A DNA stretch of 64,000 bases from Xiphias gladius (GCF_016859285.1 NC_053420.1:8626501-8690500); one strand, 5' to 3'. Counted from the first letter of the stretch, positions 1 through 13,049 are shown. The notes: a model not told the origin generated them from the sequence alone. Made by a program: numbers and translations.

Positions 1-889
1 GTGGTGTAGTACATCTGTATCAGCCCGCAGGCCCATGGGAGCCCCTGCTGGCCAACACAACCATTGTTTGAAACGAGCAGATTCAATAGCTCTCCCCGAG
101 GCTAAGGAAAGTGGATATTGATCTGTAGCCATGACTAAATGGATTAAATTACAGAGTAGTGTTGGTAGCAGGGCAGCAGAGAGAACTAGACAAGTGGGAG
201 GAGGAGGAGGAGAGGAGGTAGAACTGAGATGGAGGGAGGAGAAAAAGGAGAGACAGGAGGTGTTGAAAGAATCTACCACAATCATTGCCCCGCAGACTGC
301 TTCCTTTCTCTCTGATTCTTTGATCAATAGACCACCCAGCAGCCTTGTGCAGTCATCCGCTGCGTGCCATACTCCCAAGCATCATCCCGGTCTTCATGTG
401 GTTATGCGCCAATTGGCTTTGGAGGAATCGGCAGTCGGGGGATAATCATTTTTAATTCAACCAAGGCTGTTTAGTGGTAAGAATGCCAACTGCATGCTGT
501 GAACAAAAGGGGGATGCATCACCATGAAACCAGAACCCAAAACGAGCCTTCAGAGGGTGTAAATCTGGGCGGATCTGTCCGGCTTGTCAGTCGCAGTCAA
601 ACCTGTTTGGTATAAACAGTTAACCTATCAGCAGTCCTGCCTAAGCCTCTCTCCTTCTTGGCCTTGGTGATGGGTCTGGGGGCTGCAGGGAACAGCTCAC
701 AGAGAGCGCGTCTCCTGTGAGCCCAGAGTGTTGGTATTTTGGACATTAATGGGTTCACTTGTATGACGGGAATGGCAAAGAGGTGAACGTGAACTGCACT
801 GTAAAAATTAAAAAGGTCAAGTCAGTTTTAAGGCAACAATCTTTAATAACAATTTTAAGTTACGCAATTTAAACTGATCTCATAAAGCG
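1..889. other. Intergenic, nothing recognised
   Basis: No exon with homology to a known family and flanking splice signals is visible. A purine-rich stretch around 195-262 opens a 104-codon frame, but its composition looks like simple GGA-rich sequence and not protein. Confidence 0.5.
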
Positions 890-1320
890 GCTATGTTGGA
901 GATGATCAATGAATCACAAGACTAAGAGGGGTCGCTTGTAGAGAAGAGCCCACAGAGAGTTGTAACTCGACTCTGCAGCTCCCTTCAGCTCTACAGAGAT
1001 TTACAGCGACGTTTAAGCTCATTTTTTTTGGTTTCCTGAGCCATAACTTTACTGTTTTGGTTTGCGCTCACCGCCCTCATCAGTGTTGCTTATGTATGAG
1101 CTGCACCCGGCAGCTGTTTTCAACAGAAAAGCCCTTGGCGACTAGATTAGCTATCTTAGCGGGTAAAGAGCCAGATATTGCCCTCAGGAGATGATGGAGA
1201 TCAAAAACAGAGCTAAAAGAGAGTGAATATTGGACTTACGTTCGCCAGGTGAACAGAAAGGTGACTCCAGATAAATGCTAATGCTGCTCCATGTCAACTT
1301 AAAAGGTGTTGATATGTCAA
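890..1320 (+). repeat. Dispersed repeat family R1, copy 1
   Basis: Shares an ordered set of blocks with four other places in the window (5540-5860 reversed, 28870-29290, 30768-31240, 42900-43320). The blocks are a segment ending near 'taactttactgttttggtt', then 'aaagagccagatattgccct', then 'aacagagctaaaaga', then 'ggtgactccagataaatg'. It has no coding capacity. It is probably a non-autonomous teleost transposable element whose class I cannot assign. Confidence 0.7.
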
Positions 1321-1859
1321 ATTTGTTTCTGCTGCCCCCAAGTGGCCAAAAATTTGCAGGTTTTTCCTGTGGGTTGGTACAATTTTTAATTTTCTGCTCT
1401 CTTTCCCCGAGTTGGAGGAACTTATGCTTTTACACAATTCAATTTTCACTTGTTTTAAGTTACTCAAAGTTACTAAAATCTGCAATCTTTACCTACTTTA
1501 AATTTTCTAATTTGGCTCAATTATCAGTCATGTAACTAGTAAAATAGTGACAGTCTGGTCCCTCATGAGCTACATCATCAGATATTGCTTTTACTGTGTA
1601 CTTTGATTTTACAGTGTTGCTTATATTTCCGTACACAGAATAAAGCTCACTGGTATGGCATGACTAATACTAAGTGTAAATAAGTAACTTAGTGTTGCAG
1701 GAGGGTGTGGTGAAAGGTTGTAGTGGAAACCTACTCTAACTTTATCTTGGTTTGCATTGTTTTATTTTTGATCAGATATAACACCATGTGATTCAGCTGA
1801 GACACGTGTAGAGGCCTCTACAAAAGTTTTAGGGATTTCAGATGTTTAGATTCTTATTC

Positions 1860-2335
1860 ATCACCCAGTACCATCTGGGAGGTGTCTGATCGGTCGCAAA
1901 TTCATTCCGCAGCATGAGGCTGCGACCCCAAACATACAGCCAGAGTCATAAAGAACTGTCTTCAGTGACAAGCCGAGCAAGGAGTCCTGAAACAGATGGT
2001 CTGGCCCCCACAGAGCTAGGATTACATGAAGAGACAGAAGACACTGAGACAGCCTACATCCACAGACGAACTGTGGCAAGATGCTTCTCCAAGATGCTTG
2101 GAACAACCTACTCGCCAAGTACCTTGAAAAACTGTACTCAAGTGTACCGAGGAGAACTGGAACCATTGTAAAGGCAAAAGGTGATCACACCATATATTGA
2201 TTTGATTTAGGTTTTTTCTGTTTACTGCACTTTGTCTGAAGTTAATTGATAAATAAAAACTATTCATGACATTAATTTGAAAAGCATCCTCCCTTTACTT
2301 TTATCGTCTAAAACTTTCGAACAGCACATAACAAA
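1860..2335 (+). mobile_element. Tc1-like transposon remnant, 3' half
   Basis: The sequence reads like the carboxy-terminal part of a teleost Tc1-like transposase followed by its 3' untranslated tail and end. An 85-codon frame (1914-2171) contains the segments 'HKELSSVTSRARSPETDGLAP' broken by 'LGLHEETEDTETAYIHRR' and ends 'YRGELEPL'. From what I know of these elements, a short stretch holding the last catalytic acidic residue normally lies between the first two segments, and it appears deleted here. No 5' half or left inverted repeat is visible. The copy is inactive. Confidence 0.72.
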
Positions 2336-2339
2336 TCTC

Positions 2340-3990
2340 CATCATTGATCTTTCTTTAAATCGGAAGAAAAGGAATAAGAACTGAGACTCTCACATCGAT
2401 ACAATGAATGTTAATGGGCATTTCGCTAATAAGATAACAATGGCTCTTAAATTGATGTGTTAAGTGGACAACTAGCTCGACATTGAGTAGACTCATTGTT
2501 TCGTTACAAGACTGAAGTCATAAGTTTGGGTTCTTAACGTGATAGCTTGATAATTAATTAGAACTGATTTGAAACTGACAAACCCATTCAATTACTATGC
2601 GTTAAAGATAAAGGAATTCATTGATTCAACATTATGAAATTTTATGGCGGCGAGGGGTCCGGTATAAACACTGAGAAAACTCCTTCCTTACATTTGTGAA
2701 AAACACAGGTTAAATGAACTGTCTGACTTCGAAATCCCACCTAAGAGTGTAAGTTATCAGGTCTCACACACTTCTGTTGAAAGATAAGAGGAGTGGCTTG
2801 GTTTGAGGGCAATACTTCAGTTTTTTCTTGAAAATGCGGCTGACAAGACCTGCGAGCTTGCAATCCTTATTTATACCAAAAAAAGTTAATTTTTTTTTTT
2901 TTTTTTGCAGTTTAGTGCAGGCTGATAACAACATCATGAGAGAGTTGTTTTCTCATACACGTCATGTCTCCTGCCACTGTTGAAAATATCTGTGAACAAT
3001 ACGTTTTTCAAAACCTAATTTTACTCATCTAATATTCAAAGCAGCCAAACCCCGCAGTGTCCGTTCATGAATGCCCCCCCCGCGTAACATCCATTGTAAT
3101 ACATATTTCTCATGATCGCGGCTTATTTCTTCAACTCCTGAGCTCTAAACATAAACACTTTTCCCCACTCCACTTCATTCCCTTCAGGGCAACGCTCCAC
3201 TTCATGGCTAGACTGAATATTCATAAAGACCTCTGATTTCAGATGACACGCGGGTATCCGCTTATCCTCGACATATGCATAAAATGTGCATTAACATGGT
3301 TTTATTCCTGTCTCAGCGATGTTGAGAGTGGATGTTTGTGGGACATTTAATGGAATCCTTCCCTTAGAGTGGCCATCAGATTGCCTGTAATCGACCAAAG
3401 TCTCTTTGAAGATCACAATTTTCAACATGCATGACTGACAGCTACCAAAAGTTATCTGATGTGGTGCACAGCAATGTAACAGTTTGGACTGTCTTTGCAG
3501 CGCTTTCCCTCAGGTCTACAAGTATATAAATTGGCAAACACAGCGTGAAGCATATGGCTATTGCCCCCAACAAATTTGTTTCTTTTTTATATGTGGCCTA
3601 GAAATTTCCTAAACCATAAAACCACAAAAATATCCTCTGGGAGCGTGAGATACAAAGAAATTTGACAGTCCATGGAAGCACATAATCAGTCATCGCACAT
3701 CATTCCAGTGTCGTGGTTCTAATTGCAAAGCATTACGACTCTCTAGCTCCATCTGTTGAGACATTTTCATAATTATAGGCAGACGTTTGTGATTACGGAT
3801 ACAGAAGTTGTGATCCAGCTAGAGCAAAGCACTGAATTATTGCGAGGCATTGTCGACACAAATGTCAGCTGAGATAATGATTCACTAGCAGCCACAGATT
3901 CTTATGTAACAGCTGCGATTCTTCAGACATGCTTGACTGAATAAACTAATGAGGGTTGGGTCAACTTTCTCATTTGTCTAGTGAAACAAT
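2340..3990. other. Intergenic, nothing recognised
   Basis: AT-rich single-copy-looking DNA without an exon, RNA gene or repeat that I can name. There is a T-run at about 2890-2906. Confidence 0.45.
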
Positions 3991-4265
3991 ATTTTAAACG
4001 TCCATCTGTTTTTCTATATCTGCATGTAACATCCAGGGTCACGGGAGGGTGATGCTTATCCCAGAATGCACTGGGCAGGACAAATGAGAACACCCTGTAC
4101 AGATCACCAGTCTATCACGGGGGCTAGCACACTTGACAAACACATTCACACGTTCGGGCGGAAAGAACGTGTCAGATTGGCTCAGGGAAACCCCAGGCAC
4201 TTGGCTGGGTTGGGTTCTACCAGAGGACCGTTTTACCGGGTCAGAATCAGTGCGAACCTTATAAC
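3990..4265 (+). repeat. Teleost dispersed repeat ('cgggagggtgatgcttatcc' type)
   Basis: The stretch 4035-4240 resembles a very common fish repeat that runs: ratio-style 'gggtcacgggagg', 'tatcccag', 'acaccctg', 'atcaccagtctatc', 'cacattcacacgttcgggc'. It is degenerate and non-coding. A related scrap in inverse order ('ccctgcagaacccgcacaccc') sits at 4481-4500. Naming is from memory of fish genomic repeats. Confidence 0.5.
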
Positions 4266-4839
4266 ACTAAACTTACTTTTGACAATCTGAATCTTGAGTT
4301 CACTAATTCTGATGCGAGAATAACGGGCCTAATATTTTCAGTGTTAAAGTTTGTATAAAATGACAAAAGCAGGATATATCAGTAAATATAACACTAATGA
4401 CGCTAAAATTATGAATCAGACTGAAATCCAGGACTTATACACCCTCTTCCAAGGAGTCAGGAAGCAGGCAGGGAAAATCCCTGCAGAACCCGCACACCCT
4501 GGACACGACCTGTTCCAACTCATGCCCTGACTGACAGTTAATCTGCTGTGTAATACCAGAAACAATCCCTGCGCAATAACCCCGCAATACTTACACATCA
4601 ACTGCACCTACTAATCATATTTATTAGTTTATTATATTTATTATTTTAATATTAGTTTAAAACTCACTTTGTGCAATTACATGTACCAATCATCCATTTG
4701 TCAAATATAAATACAACCTTTTGTCTCAGTTAAATATAAAGAGGCTGCAAATACTGTACATAATGTCGTACTGTATGTATTTAAAGTAACTTATTACATT
4801 ATCCATTTAATTTTTATTTCAGCACTCTTTGCACTTTTC

Positions 4840-5115
4840 CACATCTGCACCACTTTCAGAAACTGTTTGACTTGTATCATAGACACTGTTTGTTGTTGTC
4901 GCTATATCTGTGTATCTATTTTTATTTATTTATTTTTTACCTACTTGCATGTACATAAAAGTAATTTGTTTATACTTATCTATCTATGTTCAGCTTTGTG
5001 CCCATGCGTATCCTCCTAAAGTGCTGTTATTGCCACTGTGTGTAAGCACACCGAGAGCCACTGGAAAGTGGAGTCAAATTCCTTGTATGCGCAAACATAC
5101 ATGGCCAATAAACCT
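4840..5115 (+). mobile_element. LINE/SINE-type retroposon 3' tail
   Basis: The end of this stretch ('gagtcaaattccttgtatgc' at 5072, then 'ggccaataaacctgattctgg' at 5104) has the form of the 3' end of many fish LINE2-like retroposons. No reverse transcriptase is present, so it is a 5'-truncated insertion. Confidence 0.5.
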
Positions 5116-5539
5116 GATTCTGGTTTTAACAGAGTGAAAATGCTCTGAATTTCAAAAAGCAGAACAGGGACCATTCCGGTTGCATCAGGTTCACGCAGAT
5201 CAAGATTTATCTCAAATTTTGCTAAGAAAAATTAGCATTTAATTAACTATTTTGATAATCAAATACTTGATACTTAATTTTGAGGCATATTTCCCTATTG
5301 TTTTACATGTTTTAAAAACAACTGAGAAAATAATCGGAAGATTAAACTATAATGAAAATAATAACCAGTTGCAGCCATATTTTGAACACACGTTCCATGC
5401 CTTGTAATTTTTTTAAAAGCTCAAAAATGTATGCTAATATATGATATGCCAAACCTTTTAGCAAACACAAGTGTTACACATTAAGGAGATGCGAAACAAC
5501 ATTAGAGTTGTGTTTCTGGCTACCTGATGAATGTGAGTT

Positions 5540-5860
5540 CTAATCACTCTTTTTTTTTTTAGCTCTGATTTTGGTCTCTACCAACTCCTGAGGGAAATAT
5601 CTGCCTCTTTAGCCGCTAATTGCACCACTACGTTCACAAGCTAGTGGCTAACTGTGTGTGTTTGCTGCTTGGTGCCGGACAGACAGTGTAACTTGGGTTT
5701 TTACAGCTTGAATGAACCAAAACGGTCCAAGCTGCGGGCTACACTGGAAAACAACGAGCTTCGAGGGACTGAAATGCTCGGGTCATTATTATCTGTCGGA
5801 TTGTCTCTACTTTTTCATGTTATGTAAAAATATTTCATAGCCGCTTTAAGGAACGTTACC
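5540..5860 (-). repeat. Dispersed repeat family R1, copy 2 (inverted)
   Basis: Read on the minus strand it contains 'cggctaaagaggcagatatt', 'ccctcaggagttggtagag' and 'accaaaatcagagct', matching copies 1, 3, 4 and 5 in the same order. A fragment such as 'cggcaccaagcagcaaac' is shared with copy 4 ('cccagcaccaaaaggcag'). Confidence 0.65.
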
Positions 5861-6495
5861 AAGGTCAGCTGGTTAGCAGTGTCACAAACTGTGTTTCCAG
5901 AGTTTCTGTTAAATTCAAGATTTTTTAAGAACCTTTTTAATACCCCAGAGAACTCATCTCAATTCCTGTCTGACAATTGAAACTGCCTGTGTCAGTCAAG
6001 AGCCATTAAAAATGGGCTTTGTTGCAATGGACAACAATCTAAAAGGAGCATACATTTTTTAAAATCATTGTTTAATTTCCCAAAGCAATGCAATGAAATA
6101 CAACAAAAACATGTAAAACCTAAAATAAAAGCAAAAATATAGTAACAAATAACAAAATAATGAAAAACGCTCCTTAAATGTGCGTGCCGAACAGTATGTC
6201 AGAGTGAGACAAGACATTTCATGCTTGACACTAACAGAAGAGAGGATGTTTAATTAAAAAATGTCTCTAAAATGGGGATCTGAAATTAATTCTGACGAGG
6301 TGAAAAGTAATAAATATCAAGATCCAAGCAGAAAATAAAGTAATTATACAAAAATGACAATTACTTCAGGGGCTGAAGAGATTGGACATTTGAGAATTTA
6401 AAAAGTCACATTGATAAACCCAAGTGTTAAACCAAGTGTCCTCACTTGACTGTGTCTGTTCATGGCAACAAAGAACGGACAAAATCCACTGGTTC

Positions 6496-9400
6496 TTATC
6501 TGTCTGGACGCATCATGCCCGGCCTGACCGGCATCATCATTGGTCGAGGGTGGCGCATCATGTGTGGTGGTCCTGGCATCATCTGCATGGGTCCTCCCAT
6601 CGGCGGCCTCATGCCTCCTAGAAGTATAGGGACACACAGCTTAGGTGTTGATTTATGGCAACAGTTTTGCACAATGAGTCACGTCAATGCATTTAAAACT
6701 TTAAGCAACAATAAATGTTGCTCTGCGCACATTAGACATGAGTGAAGCTTTGTCAAAGAAACATGCGTCTTACCAGGTCCACCAGGCATCATCCCATGTG
6801 GTGGAGGCCCCATCATGGGCATCATAGGAGGACCTCCCATAGGGGGTGTTGGTAGCATGCCTGGGCGAGGAGGACCACCTGTATCACAAGCATCAAATGT
6901 TAATGTAGTCACAATGCTAGGACAATGTACTTTGTGTGTGAAGTAGATCAGATTCACATGCATCACAGCGAATTACGTTTTACTTGGAGGGCTTAATTTG
7001 CCTTGAATTCTGACTAAACAGAAAACACACACCTGTGTAAATGTGCTGGGAAAACATTTTTAAATTGTTAGACAATTTAGTTGTAGGTAAAACTCAGTGG
7101 ACGCAGAGATTTGTGTTTGTATTGATAATGATTGGCAGTTGCCCGCTCCGACAGATGAAGGTAGTCTGTGTGAATGTGGAGGTTGTTCAGTCTCTGAACG
7201 CTGGTCTGAGATTAGCTGGGACGCAGGTTTTGGGGAAAAAAATAACATTAATGTACCTCTTCTGTCCAACCTCCACAATCTAGACGTGAAATTGCTGTGT
7301 GGAGTAGCCAATTAAACGTAGCAGGAATTACTTGCTATCTTATGATTTAAATCATAAGTCTAGTATAATCAGGAAGGATTGCATCATTTAGTAAAACTCG
7401 CAAACACACGATACTGTAAAACTGAAATTTCGACCAAAAAAACATACGTAGTACCAAGCTAGCAAGTGATCAGTGGGGCGGTGGCTCGCCGTCCGCCTTG
7501 TGTAACCAGATTGCTCTGTCTTTAGCGATCTCTGGTCAGTCCTTTTTCCGCAGTCCTCCCAGACTGTGATTTAGTAAAATAGATTTCTTGGCCCAGATGC
7601 CTGTGGCTTTTATTTTCCGATATTTTTTTCCCTTCTTCCAGTGTCTCAGTATGTTATTAGAACAGCCGATAGCAGCACAGCCGAGAAAAGATGTCTAACC
7701 GTCTGTTAAAACTTAGCTAAAATTTTGTTTAAAAGTCTTGTAGATTATGACTTTTATTTTAAATGGCATTCGATGAGTGTATTTTCATCTTATAACCAAG
7801 TATCAGTTGGACCAATTTTTGTTTTTTTGCAGACACTGTAGTACAACAGTACAACCCACTGGAACGTACAACTTTTATCCAAATTTGACATATGTTTTCA
7901 TTATTTGAGACAGCGCCCCTTGACACAGTAAATATTTTTTATTTTTTTTTAAATAACCAATACATCTGCAACTTTGGCCAAAAGAGATTTGGCCTCTATG
8001 GAGCTTTGTCTGTTCTCTCCTTTAAAAAAAAAAAAACACATCAAAGTGTTAAGAGAGACCTCTTACACAACTTAGAAATTCTGCCTTCAACGGACACTCT
8101 GAATGTAACTTAAATGTTTACCTCTGTTTTAGCAGAGTCATCGCCAAAACTCAACAATAAAGTAGGTTGGTAAATTGTTACAAAGAGAAAATGTATTTTT
8201 TCCTATAGGTTTCTATTACGTCCAGTGATGCAGCAGTTTTTAATCTATTTGACTATTTGAGCATGAATTTAAATATAAAAAGCCATTGTCCGTGTTATAG
8301 TAAATTAAATTAATCCAGACCTGAGAGACAACTGACTCACCTGGGGGAGGGCCACCAGGGAACGGTGTGGGAGGGATCTTCCCCTGTTGAAAGGCAGCCG
8401 CTGTTGGGAGAAAAGACAAAACATTAACCAACCATATAAATATTTCATGTCTAGCACATTATCTTGTCATTGTATTTTTGTGTTTGTAACTAATTAATTT
8501 AAGCCTGCTTCACACTTTACGTTTTGAATGCAAACAACAAGACAAAGTGCACACTGGGTCTTTTAAGATTTCTGCGTAGCAAAATACACTATCTGGTCCA
8601 AAATCTGTGATATAATGCTCATGTCCACTGCAACATGTAGTGTTTGGGGTAAGGGTGCTACATGAAAAACACAGATAAACACACCACATTCTGCATTCTT
8701 GACATGACGAAAGGATGTGTAGTCTACCATCATCTTTCTTTAAGTCCTTTTTGTTGTAAAGGAGAGTTTAGTCTCTAAAACAACGTATCACTCCCCACTG
8801 GACAATACTACGCTCCAGCATCACATTAGTTTTGCATCTCTTATGTGGATTAGTGGTTTGTAATCTCAGAGGGGGCCCAAGTAAACTGGTGTGCATAGTA
8901 AACATATTTAAGCAGAGAGCTTGGGTAACCCACGCACGTGCATAAGCATCCCTTGTGTGGGCTATTGTGACAGGCTTTACTCCAACATGAAACTTATTGT
9001 GTATATATAACCAGGGCACTATTTTTTTTTTTTTTTTTTTTTTGGGGGGGCTTTGCAACAACCAAATAAATCATCAGTAATATATGCTACTGCCACTAGA
9101 GGTCACTTTCATATTTAAGTTAAACTTACTCATACCTCCATCACTTTGTGTTTCACACTCAGCTAAATGTCTATGAAAATTCTCAGTCATCCAGGTTGTA
9201 GGATATTTAAAATATTTAGAACTTCATCATTTGGATGAGAGGCAAAGTGTCTTAAAGATATAAACAGCAAGCGCAGCTCCTTAGTACTTCTAGATTCACT
9301 CAGCCATGTTTTCCAGATAACTGAGACAAAAGGTTGCTTACTTGTCTTATCGATCAGGCTCTGAGCCTGCTCCTCCATCCATTTCTGGTAGTAATCTTTC

Positions 9401-10750
9401 ACATTTTCTTTGTGTTTCCGGCCACTGCAGTGAGTCTTCCTCACCGATGGCTAGAAGGGAAACAGAACAAAATTGTGGATATTTAACAAGAGCAGGACAC
9501 AACAAAGAGATTCTTTCATGCTTTTCAGCTATTAGATTTGGTACACACAAACACAACTTACCGAATCATGTGTAAGGTAGGTGTCACAGTAATCACAGTA
9601 AAACCTGTTAATGTTAGAAGAAAAAAAAGGGGGGAGGATTCAGGTTTGTATAAGACTTGTCCAAAAATGCTATACATTCCCTTAAAAAGAAGTCTCACAG
9701 AAATGTATGTCAGTTGTGAATGAGGCCTGTGGAAATTATGCATATATTGTGCAGTTGTTTCAAAATGTCCTACAAGACAATTCATGTCTGACAAAAAAAT
9801 TCTGACATGTTTTGAAGAAAAGCAAACCATGATCCTGTTGGATTTTCATTCCCGCAGAAGCATTTTGAAATGTCCAACATAAAGCTCCTGACAGACATTT
9901 TTATGACTGAAATAATTAGATTATTTTCTAACCTTTCACCCTGGACCTAGATGACCTTCCCCGGTTTAAATAACCATCAAATTAATTTAGAAAAGTAATA
10001 ATCATTTTGGTCAGTATGATGATCCTTATTTCTATCTTCTTACTTTCCTTGCTACTTATTTTATTGTGACGTTATACTGACAGGTGTTTCTACTATGTGG
10101 TCCACCCCATTTATATCTGTGAGGGTAGGCTATATTGTATAATGCAATACCATTCAACAGCCCCACAAACTAAACTCTCCAAGATGATCATAGAGTTGAA
10201 TCAACGACCTCTTTAAAACAGTCTCAACACAAACTGAACATTATAACCTTTATTAAGGTAGGTTTTATTGCAGAGCTGTTGTATTAGACTGCATTACTTT
10301 TAGCAGGGTGTACTTAATAAACTGCAAACTAAGAATGGCTGTTCAAAACTCAAATCTGCTGATGAAGACCTTGTGATACAGTCGAATACTCCAGAAAATG
10401 CGAGTAGATAGATCTTGATTTGTGGTTGTTTTGTCAACCACATTAATCTTGTTTAAAGTTACGTTAGCCTAGTGAGTAATAGCCGAAGTAACTTTGACTT
10501 TAGCGAAAAAACGATTTGATACCACGGTGCTGCGGTTGTTCTTTTGCTGGTAAATCGAGGTTCACTCCAGCACATAGACACAGCCCAAACAAAGCGCAAA
10601 ACAAACTGGTGTGTTTCGTTAGTTTTCGAAGTTTAATTTACCGTCATTCTTTACTTAATATAAATATTAACATTAATAAAATCTGTCGAAAAGTGAAAAA
10701 CACAGATTAAGCATAGATAAATGAAACACTATCTGAACTTACTTAGGCAT
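6496..10750 (-). CDS. snrpc: U1 small nuclear ribonucleoprotein C
   Basis: U1C is the U1 snRNP subunit that stabilises pairing of U1 RNA with the 5' splice site in the nucleus. Six coding exons on the minus strand join in frame: 10743-10750, 9562-9604, 9342-9450, 8341-8400, 6774-6878 and 6496-6617. Together they give 447 bp and 148 aa (human 159). Exon 1 carries only eight coding bases. The U1-type C2H2 zinc finger is intact, with Cys6, Cys9, His24 and His30, followed by a basic helix (residues 28-50). The rest is the expected Pro/Gly/Met-rich tail with repeated PPGMM/GPPMM-like motifs. All introns are GT-AG. The gene is transcribed away from ilrun. The identification is very secure. The exact mRNA ends are not visible. 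Confidence 0.97.
6879..8340 (-). other. snrpc intron 4, nothing recognised
   Basis: A 1.46-kb intron between exons 4 and 5. It is AT-rich with several T/A runs. I see no nested gene or clear transposon. Confidence 0.6.
8401..9341 (-). other. snrpc intron 3
   Basis: A 941-bp intron containing a homopolymer tract at 9022-9050 (about 22 T followed by G on the plus strand). Sequence around 8510-8760 looks repeat-like but I cannot name it. Confidence 0.55.
9605..10742 (-). other. snrpc intron 1, nothing recognised
   Basis: A 1.14-kb intron separating the eight-base coding part of exon 1 from the exon that encodes the first half of the zinc finger. The donor is GTAAGT on the minus strand. Confidence 0.6.
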
Positions 10751-10860
10751 GGTTCGCAGCAATCTCCTTCGAGAGCGCGACTCCGGTGTAACCAATAAAC
10801 GTTCCTACCAGATATGAGACCTACCTACACTTAGTTCCGCCTGGATGTTACGTAGCTGAG
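10751..10860 (-). promoter_or_regulatory. snrpc: Putative snrpc 5' UTR and proximal promoter
   Basis: Directly upstream of the start codon. It is relatively CpG-rich for this window, with an inverted CCAAT box (ATTGG on the minus strand) at 10792-10796 and no TATA box. This fits a housekeeping splicing-factor promoter. The transcription start is not determined. Confidence 0.45.
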
Positions 10861-11199
10861 AACTGTTAAAACAAGGTTTGTGTTTATTTTCTTTAACTTA
10901 CGCGACAACTGACTCAGAAATAACCACTACACGAAAAAATATTTGAAAACAGAATATTTTGAGTTAAATTTTTTTCCCCCCAGTGGACCCAACTCCAGTT
11001 TTTAACAGCAGGGCACAATAATTGTTAAATTAAGAACATTTTATTTGAAAATTTTACCGTCTGTTAATCACAAATGACACTGATCGAAGTTTTGCTTTTA
11101 TTAAAATTAAAGATCGTGCCCAATCTATGTACAACATTAATGATTATTTTAGAGGTTTATTTAACAGGCCAAAACTTACCTATTGCTAAACAAAAGTGA

Positions 11200-11600
11200 A
11201 GCAAAGCTTAGTAAGCATACCGAGGGGAAGAAGTACATAGTAAAAGTAGTAATACCTCAATATAAAAATTCTCAATTACGAGTAAAACTCCTGTATTCAT
11301 AAATAATCGGTATTAAAGTATCAGCAAAATGTATTTTAAAAAGTAAAAACTTTTCCATTGCTATGTACAATATATTATATTTTATAAGATTGTCATTGTA
11401 GTCGTTCACCCATCAAAATAACAAGTGACTATGGAGGCCAAATAAATATAGTGGAGTAAAAAGTACAGTATTTCTCTCTGAAATGTACTGGGGTAGAGGT
11501 ATAAAACAGCAGAAAATAGAAGTACTCAAGTACAAGTCCCTCAAAAAGTACTCATTTATAATACATGAGTAAGTGATTCATTACTTTCCACCACTGCAAG
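11200..11600 (-). repeat. ACTT/AGTA-rich dispersed repeat (family R2), inverted copy
   Basis: Contains 'agtactcaagtacaagtccc', 'aaaagtactcatttataata' and 'cattactttccaccactgc'. This is the reverse complement of the pattern at 47925-48425 and in a fragment at 34440-34555. The type is abundant in teleosts and is probably a non-autonomous DNA transposon. It encodes nothing. Confidence 0.6.
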
Positions 11601-12359
11601 AATACAGACTGTGACTAAAAAATCAAAATCAACAATCATCCAAAAACAATAAGAAAAATAATCTCTACTAATAGTAAAGACTCAGTACCATTAATGAAGA
11701 AATATACTGTAATGTAATGTAAATGTACTGCTTTTAGTAATAGAAAGAGTGGGGGGTACAGACAAAGCATTATTCTTACCTTATAAGAACATCTACATGT
11801 ATGTAGCTATATATAATTCACACACTTCATCACATTTATATATGTCACAGTTACACAGATCACCTCGCCAATTTACTGTTCCCTGTCCACAAAATTCATC
11901 TAAGACGGCAAATGTCTTGCCTCGGTTCATTTTTTTTAACATACATCCACAAAAAGAAAATGAACGAATAACGGTATCCTGTGCTTTTAATTAATTCATT
12001 TTATTAAAAAAAAAAAAGTTCACTCAACTGAGAACATGACTGAAATATAGTCAATATTTTAAAGTAAAATAAAGCCTGGAGCAACGTTAAATAAAGAGTC
12101 TTGTAAAAATGCAAGAAAGGGTTAAATTGCTTTAAAACCAGCAAAATCATATTATTTATGGGAAATTCAAACATTTTGTCCTGCATAAAGAGTCCGAAAA
12201 TAATCTTACTATTTTGAAAGTTTGAAAATTTGTTTCAAGCATAGTCATCAGTGCAGATGTGGTGTGCACAACATTACATAAACATCTCTCAGTATTAGAC
12301 TGCATTAGTTTTAGCTAGTCAATTAATCAGTTAATCCTTGTACTACTTTTAGTACACAA

Positions 12360-13030
12360 TAACCATATAAAGGTTTTTTTGTTGTTTTTATTGCAAAACT
12401 GTGTAATAACAAACATAAGAAACATATTCTGGGGTTAACAGGTAAATAAGACATAAAAGAAGGAAAAGGGGAAAAAAAAAAAAAAATTAGCAGGTCAGAC
12501 AATCACACAATTTCCATTTATTGAGAGTCTTTAAGGCTTTGGGGTTTGTTGAGCACTTAATAGTTTGTATGTAATGTTGCATTTAATTTATGAAAACGTT
12601 AAATAAAACAACAAGTATTTTGGGCAAATTCTTTCCAAAAAATCAATGGTATAGGTACTGTACAGCTCAAAAACAAGTATAAGATTGCCTCACCATCAAG
12701 TTCACAGAAAGAGCAATTAATATCAGTGTAATTTATTATCTTTTGCAAAGGATGTTTTGTTGGATAGCATCGATGCAGCAGTCTGAAACAGACACGTCTA
12801 GGTTCGTTTGCGATCAAGTATCCTTGGAAGGCGAGGTGAACACTCTTTTTCCACTGGACAAACCTTGCCCAGTAATGGATTCCATATGGAAAGGTGTCTC
12901 TCTGAAAGAGATATCTGATCCTTCTGTCCCGGGTCGCAGGGCTGGATCAAACATCATTACACCTTTAGGAATCACATCCTCCACGATAGCAAATTCTTTT
13001 GGAGTGGCAGGGATAATATAAACAGACAAA
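12360..13030 (-). mobile_element. L1-like LINE remnant, end of ORF2
   Basis: The minus-strand frame at 12599-12817 has the signature of the C-terminal region of L1-clade reverse transcriptase proteins: 'RLLHRCYPTKHPLQKI' then Cys-x2-Cys, then a hydrophobic block and a Cys before 'FWKEF'. The His usual in the middle is a Tyr. A second frame (12814-13029) adds upstream sequence, shifted by a frame disruption. The AT-rich stretch 12360-12598 would be its 3' UTR. It is a 5'-truncated, dead insertion. Confidence 0.65.
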
Positions 13031-13049
13031 AATTACAGACAAAAACGAC

